The notes beneath the pieces are model-generated. The model had not been told where the DNA came from, searched no databases, and saw only the letters and a program-made list of their open reading frames with translations. From Cohnella nanjingensis (GTDB taxonomy: Bacteria; Bacillota; Bacilli; Paenibacillales; Paenibacillaceae): DNA of 64,000 nt. Shown one piece after another: positions 8,764 to 17,932 of this stretch. Where the stretch lies: the NCBI RefSeq assembly GCF_014212125.1, contig NZ_JACJVP010000041.1, positions 197,443 to 261,442 of the forward strand, given 5' to 3'. Made by a program: the position numbers and the translations under genes. Every line of letters begins with the position of its first letter. Position 1 is the stretch's first letter.

Positions 8764-10674
8764 TTATTCCTTCACAGCAACTTTCCGAATGATCACGCAG
8801 TCATCCAAACCGTTCTTCGGCACAAATTCAATCGTTGCCAGCTTTTTCTCCGGGAATGGATGGGCGAGAACGATCCGAAAGTATGTTTTCGCTCCTTCGC
8901 GCACAGGCAAAGCCGTATAGCTGACCTCAATCAGCGATCGATCGAACTCGTATACGTCGAATTCATCGGACATCCGGGTCGTCCACGATCTGTCGTAATG
9001 GGAGATGTTTTCTCCGTATTTTACGGGATAGACCGTCTCTGAACCGTCCTCGAACGTTAGGCGATAATCGCCCAACTCGTCCCGCTCCGGCTCGATGAAC
9101 GTGCCGTCGAAAAACCATGCGAAATCGCGGTTAAAAGTCGTGGCATGCGTAATTTCAATGTGCGGCCTGGATAAAACGTCAAGATTCTTGTACCGGAATA
9201 AATCGGCGAAAGCTTCCTCGGCAAGTTCGGCAAACTCCCCCTCCTCGTACCCTTCCCGCCAAAACATCCTGCAGCAGTACGCCATGTTGAAGAAAATCCC
9301 GTTTCTCTGCAAGTAATCTTCCCGGAGCGCGCTCCAATTCGAGATGCTCGCCCCCTGCACGCCCCGCGACAATCTTCTGCTCCACTCGGGTATTCCCGGC
9401 CCTTCGAAATTCCCGTACGCCAAATCCAAATCGCGGCTTAAATATTCCTCATCGTATGCCCGGGGCATCGACCAATACCAGTGCATGACGCGTATACTGC
9501 GAGGAATGAAATCGATCGCACGGTAAGTAGGCGGCACAAACTGAATAAAGTTACCGTCCTTGTCGCGAATCGCGTGCGCTGCGCCGCCATAAGCATTGCC
9601 GCGCTTGCTGATGCAATTAATCAGTTTATCGCTCCAGATCATCGACTGAATGCCTTTACCCGCCAAGTAATCATGAATCTTGCTCAAATCTTCCGCATAG
9701 ATTTCGGCCGCATCCTTGCCCTTGCATCGATCGCAGACGCCTATAGAGTAATATTCGTCATGCCCGACATGAATCGTATCCGGTTGGAACACGTCTGCGA
9801 CTTCGTCCAGCACATCGAACAGAAGCTCGTAGCTTGCCGGATTCGAAGGACAGTACGTATCCGGGTAAGCATCGTCCGTTCTCTCCGCCAGCTCCGGATG
9901 CCTAGTCAACAAATAGTCGCAATGGCTAAGCGAGGGAACTTCCGGAATAACGGACAGACCTCTTTCCTTGCAATAAGCGACCAGACTCCGGACGGTCTCC
10001 TGCGTAAGCCAGCCTCCCCCTCCATTCTCGCAGTGAATGGAATTTTTCGCCCATCTAGAGCCATTCTGAATTTCCGTCGCTTTGCCCGAATATTCGCGCA
10101 TCTCCCGGCAGTAGGCTTCCCATCCCTCGTTCATTTCCGGATGCCGCTTATATTCCATCGCCCCTCCAACTTCAAGAACGATCGTGTTATAGCGATAATA
10201 ACAGGCCATATCGATAAAGGACTTAAAAAACGTTAAATCTTCTTGGGCGGGGAGATAGACTTTCAGTCCGCGAAACGAGCATAAAGGAACGTTGTAAATC
10301 AACCCTTTCCGCAGAAAACCGTCTGCCCCAAGCTGCCTCAAAGTGTAGGCCCCATAGACAAGGCCTCTTATACCGGCTGCATACACCCGAACCTCATCGT
10401 CATCGGCCTCAATCGCATAACCGTCCTCATGCTCTTCGTACACATCGCCGAAAGTCGCATCAATTTTGCTGCGCAGCTCTTCATCCACCGCGTTCATGAA
10501 TCGAACGCCGGTATAGAAGTTTTCGCGTTTTCCGTTGGACCGGGCTTCCCGGGCAATCCTGTGCAACAGCTCGTTGCCGCCCTCCAGGCGGGTTTCAGAC
10601 GTAAGATAAGCGCCCGCCTGTTCAAGCTTCTCATACCGGTTCAATTTCTCCATCATCGCATTCATCTCCGCCAT
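8764..10674 (-). CDS. GH20-like beta-N-acetylhexosaminidase family protein
   Basis: 636 residues, no signal peptide. An N-terminal alpha/beta domain (YAIEADDDEVRVYAAGIRGLVYGAYTLRQL) is typical of GH20b-like domains. The TIM barrel follows: FRGLKVYLPAQEDLTFFKSF, then GLSVIPEVPSLSHCDYLL, then DTIHVGHDEYY. Classical GH20 enzymes have H-x-G-G-D-E, whose Asp-Glu pair does substrate-assisted catalysis. Here the second G is His (GHDE), but the D-E pair is kept. GH20 enzymes release terminal hexosamines. The start is uncertain: the ATG at 10674 lacks a good ribosome site, while the ATG at 10656 (MMEKLNRYEK) has GCGGAG at a sensible distance. Its partner is the rhamnosidase, so the substrate may be unusual for GH20. 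Confidence 0.75.
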   Translation of the reverse strand: MAEMNAMMEKLNRYEKLEQAGAYLTSETRLEGGNELLHRIAREARSNGKRENFYTGVRFMNAVDEELRSKIDATFGDVYEEHEDGYAIEADDDEVRVYAAGIRGLVYGAYTLRQLGADGFLRKGLIYNVPLCSFRGLKVYLPAQEDLTFFKSFIDMACYYRYNTIVLEVGGAMEYKRHPEMNEGWEAYCREMREYSGKATEIQNGSRWAKNSIHCENGGGGWLTQETVRSLVAYCKERGLSVIPEVPSLSHCDYLLTRHPELAERTDDAYPDTYCPSNPASYELLFDVLDEVADVFQPDTIHVGHDEYYSIGVCDRCKGKDAAEIYAEDLSKIHDYLAGKGIQSMIWSDKLINCISKRGNAYGGAAHAIRDKDGNFIQFVPPTYRAIDFIPRSIRVMHWYWSMPRAYDEEYLSRDLDLAYGNFEGPGIPEWSRRLSRGVQGASISNWSALREDYLQRNGIFFNMAYCCRMFWREGYEEGEFAELAEEAFADLFRYKNLDVLSRPHIEITHATTFNRDFAWFFDGTFIEPERDELGDYRLTFEDGSETVYPVKYGENISHYDRSWTTRMSDEFDVYEFDRSLIEVSYTALPVREGAKTYFRIVLAHPFPEKKLATIEFVPKNGLDDCVIIRKVAVKE

Positions 10675-10685
10675 GTAACCTATTT

Positions 10686-11567
10686 TTACTCTTTCACGCT
10701 GCCCAGCACGACTCCCTTAATGAAATACCGCTGCAAAAACGGATAGACGCATAAGATCGGAAGCGCTCCGAGAAACAATTGCGCGGACTTCGACGTTCGA
10801 TCGGATACGTCTTTCAGATCATCTAAGCTCTGAGAGGAAATTAGCGTTAAATCGCGCACCGTCGTAACCGTCTGCAAATAGCTTTGCAGCGGGTAATGGG
10901 CGGGGGAGTTCATCAGCAGCAAACCGTCAAACCAGGCGTTCCAATGATAGACGATCGTGAACAACGTAATCGTAGCCAGCGCCGGAGCGGACACCGGAAT
11001 AAATACGCGTATAAGGGTCGTCAGATGCCCCGCGCCGTCGATGAAAGCAGCCTCCTCAAGCTCCTTGGGAAGTCCGCGGAAAAAGTTAAGCAGCAGAATA
11101 ACATTGAACACCTGAACGCCGTTCGGAATGACAAGCGCCCAGATCGTATCGAGCAGCCCCGTCTGATGAATCGCCAAATACCACGGAATAAGCCCGCCGT
11201 TGAACAAAATGGTCAGCATGAAAATCCAGGCATATAGGGTCCGTCCCCGAAATGCGCGCTCTTCCTTGGACAGCGCGTACGCGGATAACAGCGTCAACGC
11301 CAGGCTAATGGCTGTCCCGATCGAAAACCGCTTTAGCGTAACGACCATCGCAGTCAAAAATTCCGATTTATGCATAATAAACTTGTACGAGCCGAACGTA
11401 AAATCAACCGGCCAGAACTTTACCTCATTGGCAGTTGCCGGGCCGCTGGAGCTGAACGAGAGAGCCAAAATATGGATGAGTGGCAGCAAACAGAGAATGG
11501 ACACTCCGAAAAGAAAAATCGTATTGCCGACAACGAATATTTTTCCGCCAGGCGATAATCGGATCAC
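10686..11567 (-). CDS. CUT1 sugar ABC transporter permease, LplC/YtcP type
   Basis: 293 residues, six predicted membrane helices, GTG start at 11567 with AAAGGGGGAGAG upstream. The cytoplasmic EAA loop is visible as EEAAFIDGAGHLTTLIRVFIP, the contact point for the ATPase. The end FLQRYFIKGVVLGSVKE is characteristic of this permease subtype. It pairs with the permease just upstream and the lipoprotein at 12563-14281 to import an oligosaccharide. No ATPase gene is present in the locus, so a shared MsmX-type ATPase is expected. Confidence 0.9.
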   Translation of the reverse strand: MIRLSPGGKIFVVGNTIFLFGVSILCLLPLIHILALSFSSSGPATANEVKFWPVDFTFGSYKFIMHKSEFLTAMVVTLKRFSIGTAISLALTLLSAYALSKEERAFRGRTLYAWIFMLTILFNGGLIPWYLAIHQTGLLDTIWALVIPNGVQVFNVILLLNFFRGLPKELEEAAFIDGAGHLTTLIRVFIPVSAPALATITLFTIVYHWNAWFDGLLLMNSPAHYPLQSYLQTVTTVRDLTLISSQSLDDLKDVSDRTSKSAQLFLGALPILCVYPFLQRYFIKGVVLGSVKE

Positions 11568-11582
11568 GTTCTCTCCCCCTTT

Positions 11583-12482
11583 CTAGAAAATGCGGTAATT
11601 CGCTATACGATAAGCCAGGAGATAAGAAAGCGAAATCAGCAGCAGAGAAACGACGGACTTAAACAAACCTACAGCCGTAGCAACGCCGAACTGGGCATCG
11701 ACAAAACCGAGCCGGTACACGAGCGTATCGATAATATCGCCGCTCTCGTACACTTGCGGACTGTACAAATTGAAAATTTGATCGAATCCGGCATTCAGCA
11801 CGTTTCCGAGGCTAAGCGTCATCAGCAAAATCATGATCGGCAGCATTCCGGGAAGCGTAACATGCAGCGTTTGCTTCCATCGGCTCGCCCCGTCGACGAC
11901 CGCCGCCTCATATAAGGAAGGATTTATGCTCGTAAGCGCGGCCAAATAGACGATCGTATTGAAGCCGAACTCCTTCCATACGTCGGAAGCAACAAGAACG
12001 AATGGAAACCAATGGTTGTTTCCGAGAAAATAAATCGGCTCTACGCCGAATAGGCTCAGCACTTGGTTCACAATCCCGGTCGATGGAGACAAAATATCGA
12101 TCAAGACGCCGCTAAGAATGACCCACGATAAAAAATGCGGGAGATAGATCATCGTTTGAACGATTTTTTTGAAACGGTTGTTGATGATTTCGTTCAACAG
12201 GAGAGCCATTAATATAGGCAACACCAGATTGGCGATAATTTTCATAAGCGCGATAAAAACCGTATTCCACAAAACCCGAAGCGTCCCCGGCAAATTGGCG
12301 ATATAGTCGAAATTGTCCAGACCCACCCATTCCGAATGCCATATGCCCTTGGCGGGCGTGAAATTTTGAAAAGCAATAACCGCTCCCGCCATCGGATAGT
12401 AATTGTAAACGGCTAGTATAACGAGCGCCGGCAGCAGCATCAGATGAAGCGGCAATTGCCGCATCGTTTTTTTACGTTGCAT
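11583..12482 (-). CDS. CUT1 sugar ABC transporter permease, LplB type
   Basis: 299 residues. The N-terminal QLPLHLMLLPALVILAVYNYYPMAG and the EAA loop YEAAVVDGASRWKQTLHVTLP define an LplB-like permease, with five to six further membrane helices. I placed the start at the ATG at 12482, preceded by GGAGGGAG. A longer frame to 12527 would begin inside the hairpin between this gene and the binding-protein gene. It is the inner-membrane partner of the 10686-11567 permease. Confidence 0.9.
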   Translation of the reverse strand: MQRKKTMRQLPLHLMLLPALVILAVYNYYPMAGAVIAFQNFTPAKGIWHSEWVGLDNFDYIANLPGTLRVLWNTVFIALMKIIANLVLPILMALLLNEIINNRFKKIVQTMIYLPHFLSWVILSGVLIDILSPSTGIVNQVLSLFGVEPIYFLGNNHWFPFVLVASDVWKEFGFNTIVYLAALTSINPSLYEAAVVDGASRWKQTLHVTLPGMLPIMILLMTLSLGNVLNAGFDQIFNLYSPQVYESGDIIDTLVYRLGFVDAQFGVATAVGLFKSVVSLLLISLSYLLAYRIANYRIF

Positions 12483-12504
12483 CGGTTCTGAGCTCCCTCC
12501 TTCC

Positions 12505-12554
12505 CGAATAAGAAGGGGGATACCCATCGGGCTTCGCCTCCAAGGTATCCCCCC
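12505..12554 (-). terminator. attenuator-like hairpin between binding-protein and permease genes
   Basis: On the minus strand GGGGGATACC (12544-12553) pairs with GGTATCCCCC (12515-12524), followed by TTCTTATT. It lies 9 bases after the binding-protein stop and before the permease ribosome site. A weak terminator or 3'-end stabiliser here is a known way to make more binding protein than permease. Confidence 0.6.
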
Positions 12555-12562
12555 ACATACGG

Positions 12563-14281
12563 TTATTTATTTTTGTACCATTCGTTGACTTCTTTCGTAA
12601 TCTCGTCTCCGCCGATTTTTTTCCAATCCGACACGAACTTATCGAAGTTGTCGATCGAATCGCCCATGATGATTTTCGTGAACACTTCGTATTCCATCTT
12701 GTCCAGCGTCGATTGCTTGGCCGCCATCGTCTTGGTCGGCGTGCCGTAGAATTCGTTGTAAATATCCAGTTTCTTCGTGGCGTATTCGTTCATGGCTCTG
12801 AAGGATCCGGTTTCGCCGTAAATCCGGTCCATCGACCATTCCGCAGTCGTCCCTGACCCGCTTAAATATTTCGTGATCTGATCGTAAGTGTCTTTCTGCG
12901 CCAAAGTGAGCTTCGACGTGTCTTTCGTTTTCAACGCATTTGTCACGCTTAAGTGCATATTCAGATTTCCATTGGGTAATCCGGCCCTGAGGACGGCGAA
13001 CTTGAATACTTCAATGCCGTCAGGCGTTTTGCCATACTTCTGGCTCGTTTCGAGATTATTGTCGTTTGAAATGTTAACGAACAGATTCAGCATTTTAATT
13101 GCGGCTTCCGGATGTGCATACCCTTTTTTCACTGCGGTGAAATCGTTAATGGATTGCGTGATTCCGGGTCTCGCCGGTTGATCGTCAACCGAGACGATCG
13201 GATAAGCCGTCCATTCCGCTTTCGGGTCGTTGTCGCGGCTGGCGTTAAGCGGAAACAGCGGATTCCACATATGTCCGTAATGAAGTCCGTTTTTGCCGGC
13301 GCCTTGCGCCTCCGCCGCTTTATTCGTATCTTTGGAGCCGAACTCTTTATCGATCAATCCGGCTTTATACATTTCCTGAAGCTTCAAGAGCGCCGCCTTT
13401 ACTTCCGGTTGAATGCTGCCGTTTACCAGGTTGCCCGAAGCGTCTTTGATCCAGAAACGCGGGTAAGCATGATAGCCGAACATCAATCCGTCGATTCCCG
13501 CATAACCGGTATTGCGTTCGTACAGTTCCTTCTGCAGCTCCAAGCCGATCGTATCTTTTTTGCCGTTCCCGTCGGGATCCTGATTCGTAAACGCATCGGC
13601 GATTTTCACGACATCGTCGATCGTCTTGGGCTCCGGCAAATTTAATTTCTTCAGCCAGTCGCTGCGCACCCATAACAGCGTGGAAGCGTCGAAAGAACCG
13701 CTAACGGCAGGTATTGCCATTAATTTGCCGTTAAATGTCGCCGAATCGAGCGTGATGTTGCCTTCATACGTGAAAATCTGTTTCGTGAGCGGCGATGCAT
13801 ACTTGTTCCAAACGTCCGTCAAATCTTCCACCATGTTCGCATCGACAAGTTGTTTCAACTGAACCGCTTTCACCGGAACCAGATCGGGGATGTTGCCGGA
13901 GGCGATCGATACGTTCATTTTTTGCTCGAACGTCGATTCATCCGCCGTCCAATCGTTTTTCACTTTAATGCCCAAATCGTCCAAGTACGCTCTTGACCAC
14001 ACGTTGTTATCGATCGTGTCTCCTGCCGGGAACTTCATCGAGCCGGTCATGCTGCGGGCAGTGGAAATTTCAATCGGCGCAGCATACTTGCCAAGCGGAT
14101 CGATTTCTTCCGGAGCAGCCGACTGCGACGCTTCGGCCGTCTGCGTCGCCTCCGTGCCGGCTGTCGAAGCGGGGGCCGCGTTGCCGCTGCTATCGTTGTT
14201 TTTATTGCCATTGCAAGCCGCTACCAGCACGATGCTTAGGACAAGCGCAATGGCTAATAACCCCTTCTTGCGGTTTTTCAT
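12563..14281 (-). CDS. extracellular solute-binding lipoprotein of a CUT1 sugar importer (LplA type)
   Basis: 572 residues. The signal peptide ends in a lipobox (VLVAAC, Cys about residue 23), followed by a Ser/Thr/Ala/Gln-rich linker, so it is tethered outside the membrane. The mature part is a family-1 type binding protein: SDWLKKLNLPEPKTIDDVVKIADAF, DPDGNGKKDTIGL (a Ca-binding-like DxDxNGxxD loop common in this family), and a C-terminal KWKKIGGDEITKEVNEWY-like tail. It captures the oligosaccharide for the two permeases. A GAGGAGG ribosome site precedes ATG 14281. Confidence 0.92.
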   Translation of the reverse strand: MKNRKKGLLAIALVLSIVLVAACNGNKNNDSSGNAAPASTAGTEATQTAEASQSAAPEEIDPLGKYAAPIEISTARSMTGSMKFPAGDTIDNNVWSRAYLDDLGIKVKNDWTADESTFEQKMNVSIASGNIPDLVPVKAVQLKQLVDANMVEDLTDVWNKYASPLTKQIFTYEGNITLDSATFNGKLMAIPAVSGSFDASTLLWVRSDWLKKLNLPEPKTIDDVVKIADAFTNQDPDGNGKKDTIGLELQKELYERNTGYAGIDGLMFGYHAYPRFWIKDASGNLVNGSIQPEVKAALLKLQEMYKAGLIDKEFGSKDTNKAAEAQGAGKNGLHYGHMWNPLFPLNASRDNDPKAEWTAYPIVSVDDQPARPGITQSINDFTAVKKGYAHPEAAIKMLNLFVNISNDNNLETSQKYGKTPDGIEVFKFAVLRAGLPNGNLNMHLSVTNALKTKDTSKLTLAQKDTYDQITKYLSGSGTTAEWSMDRIYGETGSFRAMNEYATKKLDIYNEFYGTPTKTMAAKQSTLDKMEYEVFTKIIMGDSIDNFDKFVSDWKKIGGDEITKEVNEWYKNK

Positions 14282-14375
14282 CTCTCTGGACCTCCTCGGT
14301 TAAAGATGCATTTTCATTGTAGAACGCCCCCGACTTGATCTCCATTTCGACCTATTGACGTTCCTTACGTTTCGT

Positions 14376-16022
14376 TTACCGATTTGCGTCGCGATATTCC
14401 TGAGGCGTCATTTGCGTCATTCTTTTGAAAAACGTCGTGAAATACGGAGCGGACGCATATCCGACTACCGCGCCGATCTCGTGGATTTTATATTTCGGAT
14501 CGCGAAGCAGTTCCATCGATTTTTTTACTCTGGCTTCGGCGATGTAATCGGACAACCCGATTCCCATCGTCTGCTTGTAGAAGCGGGATAAATACGTCGG
14601 ATTCAAATACACCTGTTCCGAAAGCTTCGTCAACGACAAATCCTGGTCCAAATTCGCCGCGATATAACGGTTGATTCGCTCGGTCACCCAGCTTGTCCGC
14701 TCGTCCAACTCGTCCCGCTTCCGATCGAACAACACCTCCGAAGCAACGCGCAAATAACGGAACGCTTCGGCCGCAGAGCCATGTTGATCGAAACGCGTCA
14801 GCTTATCGAGATCGATCGCAGATGCAAGATCCGCGCCCGGTTCGTTCAGATGGGAGAGAAGCAGCGTCATGACGGAATAGTAGGATTCCAGCAGAAGACC
14901 GTAACGGTATGGCTCCGTCAAAATCGCCGCTTGCAATTGATCCAGATGCTTGCCGAATTGCTCCTGCTGACTGTTTTCCAAACATTTTTCCAGCTCGGAA
15001 ATCTGTTTTCTCCATTTTTCGCGATCCGGCTCGCCCGCACCCGAACGATGATCACCGTCGGATTGAAGGTCGTTGGCGGCATACCATCGGTCGGTCAGCA
15101 GCATCTCGTTCGCTTGGCCGAGTCCGAGGTTTAATATTTTTTTCAATTGAACGTAAGCCGCGGGCAGCTTGCCGAATGGCACGAACGAACTGCCTGCGGC
15201 GAGCGAAATCGGCAGTTTCAATAACTCCCTGCATGTCGCCTGCACCGATTCCAGCGTGCCGTGAACGAAGCTGTCCGTCTTTTCTTCCCTTCCTTCCGTT
15301 GCGGTCTCCGTCTGAATAAACCAAATAAACGTTTTGCGATCCGCCAGCACCGGCTGAAACCGCCAATTTCCGAAATACTCCTTAGCAACGTTCTGAACCG
15401 CGTACATCAGCAGTCCCATATCCGAATAAGTCGCTCCGTCCTCCCAGCGGTCGACCCTGCCTACAACGAGCATACACGGCTCTTCCGGATTCAGCGCAAT
15501 TTTGAGTTCCTTCAACCACCCGGAATCTAGCCGGTTTGCGGGCACCTCGTCTGCCAGGAATCCGAGCAAATATTCTTTCTGCAGCGCCGGGAGCGCGTGA
15601 ATCATCTGCGCTCTCGCTTCGACGACGATCTGTTCGCTTCTCATCTCGCCGGCGAGCGTATGGATCGCCTGTTCCACGCTTTTCACAATGGCTTCGTCAT
15701 ATTCCGTTTTTAACACGTAATCCACGATGCCATTGCGCAGCGCTTCCTGAATATAGGCAAAATCGTCGTATCCCGTTAAAAAGATGACTTTACAGCGCGG
15801 CCATTGCCGGTTGATTTTTTTCTGCAGCTCTATTCCGTTCATGAGCGGCATTCGAATGTCCGTCAGCACAATATCGATCCTCGCACGCTCCAGCCATTCT
15901 AGCGCTTCGATCGGGGAATACGCGCGGCATACGTCAAGCTCAAGATGCGGCAGCCCCGCAAACAATTCGAATAATCCGTCGACGATATACGGCTCGTCAT
16001 CGACGATCAGCAATCTATGCAT
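14376..16022 (-). CDS. YesN-type response regulator (receiver plus AraC DNA-binding domain)
   Basis: 548 residues. An N-terminal receiver domain (LLIVDDEPYIVDGL with the acidic pair, DIVLTDIRMP with the phosphoryl-acceptor Asp, then DYVLKTEY with the conserved Lys), a long middle region, and a C-terminal AraC-type double helix-turn-helix (LSLTKLSEQVYLNPTYLSRF; KIHEIGAVVGYASAPYF; ending MTPQEYRDANR). It is activated by the adjacent histidine kinase and should switch on the binding-protein operon just downstream. Start: the ATG at 16022 fits the AAGGAGG site better than the ATG at 16028, which is only 3 bases away. It overlaps the kinase stop by 8 bases, showing coupling. Confidence 0.9.
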   Translation of the reverse strand: MHRLLIVDDEPYIVDGLFELFAGLPHLELDVCRAYSPIEALEWLERARIDIVLTDIRMPLMNGIELQKKINRQWPRCKVIFLTGYDDFAYIQEALRNGIVDYVLKTEYDEAIVKSVEQAIHTLAGEMRSEQIVVEARAQMIHALPALQKEYLLGFLADEVPANRLDSGWLKELKIALNPEEPCMLVVGRVDRWEDGATYSDMGLLMYAVQNVAKEYFGNWRFQPVLADRKTFIWFIQTETATEGREEKTDSFVHGTLESVQATCRELLKLPISLAAGSSFVPFGKLPAAYVQLKKILNLGLGQANEMLLTDRWYAANDLQSDGDHRSGAGEPDREKWRKQISELEKCLENSQQEQFGKHLDQLQAAILTEPYRYGLLLESYYSVMTLLLSHLNEPGADLASAIDLDKLTRFDQHGSAAEAFRYLRVASEVLFDRKRDELDERTSWVTERINRYIAANLDQDLSLTKLSEQVYLNPTYLSRFYKQTMGIGLSDYIAEARVKKSMELLRDPKYKIHEIGAVVGYASAPYFTTFFKRMTQMTPQEYRDANR

Positions 16023-17805
16023 GTCCATCGTCCTCCTTAGGTATCGGAATCGTCAGCTGGGCCTTTAGACCGCCATCCGTTCCACGGGAAAAGGCGAGGC
16101 CGTACTGCGCCCCGAACTTGATGCGGATACGGCGATGCACGTTAATCAGCCCCGTGCTCTCTGCTTCTTCAGCAGGGAGCTTCAGCAGCGTGATCAAACG
16201 GTCGAGCGTTTCATCCGTCAAGGTATCGCCGTTGTCTTCTACTGCAATAACAAGCAAATCCGCCCGTTCCTCGAAAGAAACGACGATTTTTCCGGTTGAC
16301 AATTTATTTTCCATCCCATGGTTGTATGCGTTTTCGACGAGCGGCTGAAGGATCAGTCTTGGAACGGTCACCTTCAAGCAGCTGGCCGGCACCTCGCCGA
16401 ACTCCGCTTGAATCCGATTGGAGAAACGGATCGTTTGAATATCCGCATAGGTTTTGACGAAAGCCACTTCCGTTTCGAGCGGAATGAATTCGGCTCCCGT
16501 GCGCGTAATGAATTGATAATATTCGCTAAGAAACTTCGTAAATTGCACGATGTTCTCGTAATCCTGAATTTTCGCCATGCGATAAAGAATAAAAAAGCTG
16601 TTATATAGAAAATGGGGATTAATTTGCGATTGTAATTGACGCAGCTCCGATGAACGGACACGGTATTTCTGCTCATACACTTCGTGAACGAGAACGTTCA
16701 GCTTGCCTACCATCTCGTTGAAGTGATCGTACAAATAGCGAAACTCGTCCTTGAACGGATTCACGACTACTGTCAAATTGCCTCTCTCCACCTCGCGAAA
16801 GGCTTGAATCAGCTTCTTGAGCGGTTTATGAATCAAGCGGAAAATGAAAAAGGAAAAACAAACGATAATCACGACGGATAGGCACGATAACAGCCACAAC
16901 CCGATTCGATATTGCTTGAGCGGTCCTAGAACGTTTTTCTCAGGCAAATAGATGAATAGCGTAAAATCGAACTTGGTTGAAGCTTCGAAAGCGACCATTA
17001 CTTTCTCTTCGCCGACTTTGATAGACTTCAGCCCGGAACCGTTATAAGCGTCAGCCTGTTCCAGATTTTCTTTGAAATAAACGGCTGCCTCCGAATCGCT
17101 TGCAACAAGCAATGCCGGCTTGCCGCTGTACAGCACAACCCCGCCTTCATCGTCGCTTCCGAATCCGTTCAGCGCCTTGGCGATCTTGTCTTTCGAGATT
17201 TCGACCGATAGCACGAACAATGGCGGTGTCCCGTGCATGACCGTGTTGTCAGGGTACGGAAAGCTGATAAAGAGCCTGTCCTTCCACATCAGGAAAGGGG
17301 ATTCATACCGATTCGTCGGCGCTAACATCGCCTGAAATTCTTCATTGGACATGCGGCTAATATATTCATTAGAAGAAATCGTCCGATCCAATGCGGGTAT
17401 AAAAGCGCTAACGTTGCGAATATAGGGGCTTGAGCTTTTTAACAGCTCGAGACGTTTTTTCAGCCGCATGGTGGCTTCCCAAATGTTAATCTCGGACATC
17501 ACTTCCGATGCGATCGACAATCGCTGCAAATCATCGTCGACGATGTACTCTTGCCCTTGACTGATGATTCTTGCAAACTCCGTCTCTAACGAGTCCATAT
17601 AGAAATGGACCCTTGAAGTCATCAGCTTGGATATTTCCGCGCGAACGCTATTCGACCCGGATTGATTCATGCTTAAGCTCAAGGCATTCAGAGGAATGAG
17701 GACGAGCAGAAACGCCAGTACCAGCTTCGAAAAAATCGAAAGCGACATCAACTTGCTTCGAAGATAGGATAACGGTCGAATTAACGTTCTCGTTGCTGCC
17801 TGCAC
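16015..17805 (-). CDS. YesM-type sensor histidine kinase
   Basis: 596 residues. A first membrane helix (LVLAFLLVLIPLNALSL), a large extracellular sensor region, a second helix (GLWLLSCLSVVIIVCFSFFIF), a HAMP linker, then the His_kinase domain with the LQSQINPHFLYNSF motif (phospho-acceptor His) and an HATPase end (LVENAYNHGMENKL; TGLINVHRRIRIKFG). It senses an extracellular cue, probably linked to the sugar-loaded binding protein. I chose the GTG at 17805 because AAGGAGAG lies 7-9 bases before it. The longest frame would start at 17892 inside the terminator hairpin. Confidence 0.88.
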   Translation of the reverse strand: MQAATRTLIRPLSYLRSKLMSLSIFSKLVLAFLLVLIPLNALSLSMNQSGSNSVRAEISKLMTSRVHFYMDSLETEFARIISQGQEYIVDDDLQRLSIASEVMSEINIWEATMRLKKRLELLKSSSPYIRNVSAFIPALDRTISSNEYISRMSNEEFQAMLAPTNRYESPFLMWKDRLFISFPYPDNTVMHGTPPLFVLSVEISKDKIAKALNGFGSDDEGGVVLYSGKPALLVASDSEAAVYFKENLEQADAYNGSGLKSIKVGEEKVMVAFEASTKFDFTLFIYLPEKNVLGPLKQYRIGLWLLSCLSVVIIVCFSFFIFRLIHKPLKKLIQAFREVERGNLTVVVNPFKDEFRYLYDHFNEMVGKLNVLVHEVYEQKYRVRSSELRQLQSQINPHFLYNSFFILYRMAKIQDYENIVQFTKFLSEYYQFITRTGAEFIPLETEVAFVKTYADIQTIRFSNRIQAEFGEVPASCLKVTVPRLILQPLVENAYNHGMENKLSTGKIVVSFEERADLLVIAVEDNGDTLTDETLDRLITLLKLPAEEAESTGLINVHRRIRIKFGAQYGLAFSRGTDGGLKAQLTIPIPKEDDGHA

Positions 17806-17830
17806 TTGAATTCTCTCCTTTATCCATCGC

Positions 17831-17880
17831 TTCGAAAACTCAAATAAAGGACTGGAAAAACCGAGGTTTTCCAGTCCTTT
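17831..17880 (-). terminator. strong terminator after the DUF4091 gene
   Basis: AAAGGACTGGAAAA (17846-17859) pairs with TTTTCCAGTCCTTT (17867-17880). On the minus strand TTATTTGAGTTTT follows. It separates the secreted-enzyme gene from the two-component genes, which need their own promoter or read-through. Confidence 0.75.
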
Positions 17881-17932
17881 ATTTATCATCATAACGTTAT
17901 TTTACATCGATTTCGGCAAACCGCGTATCGCT

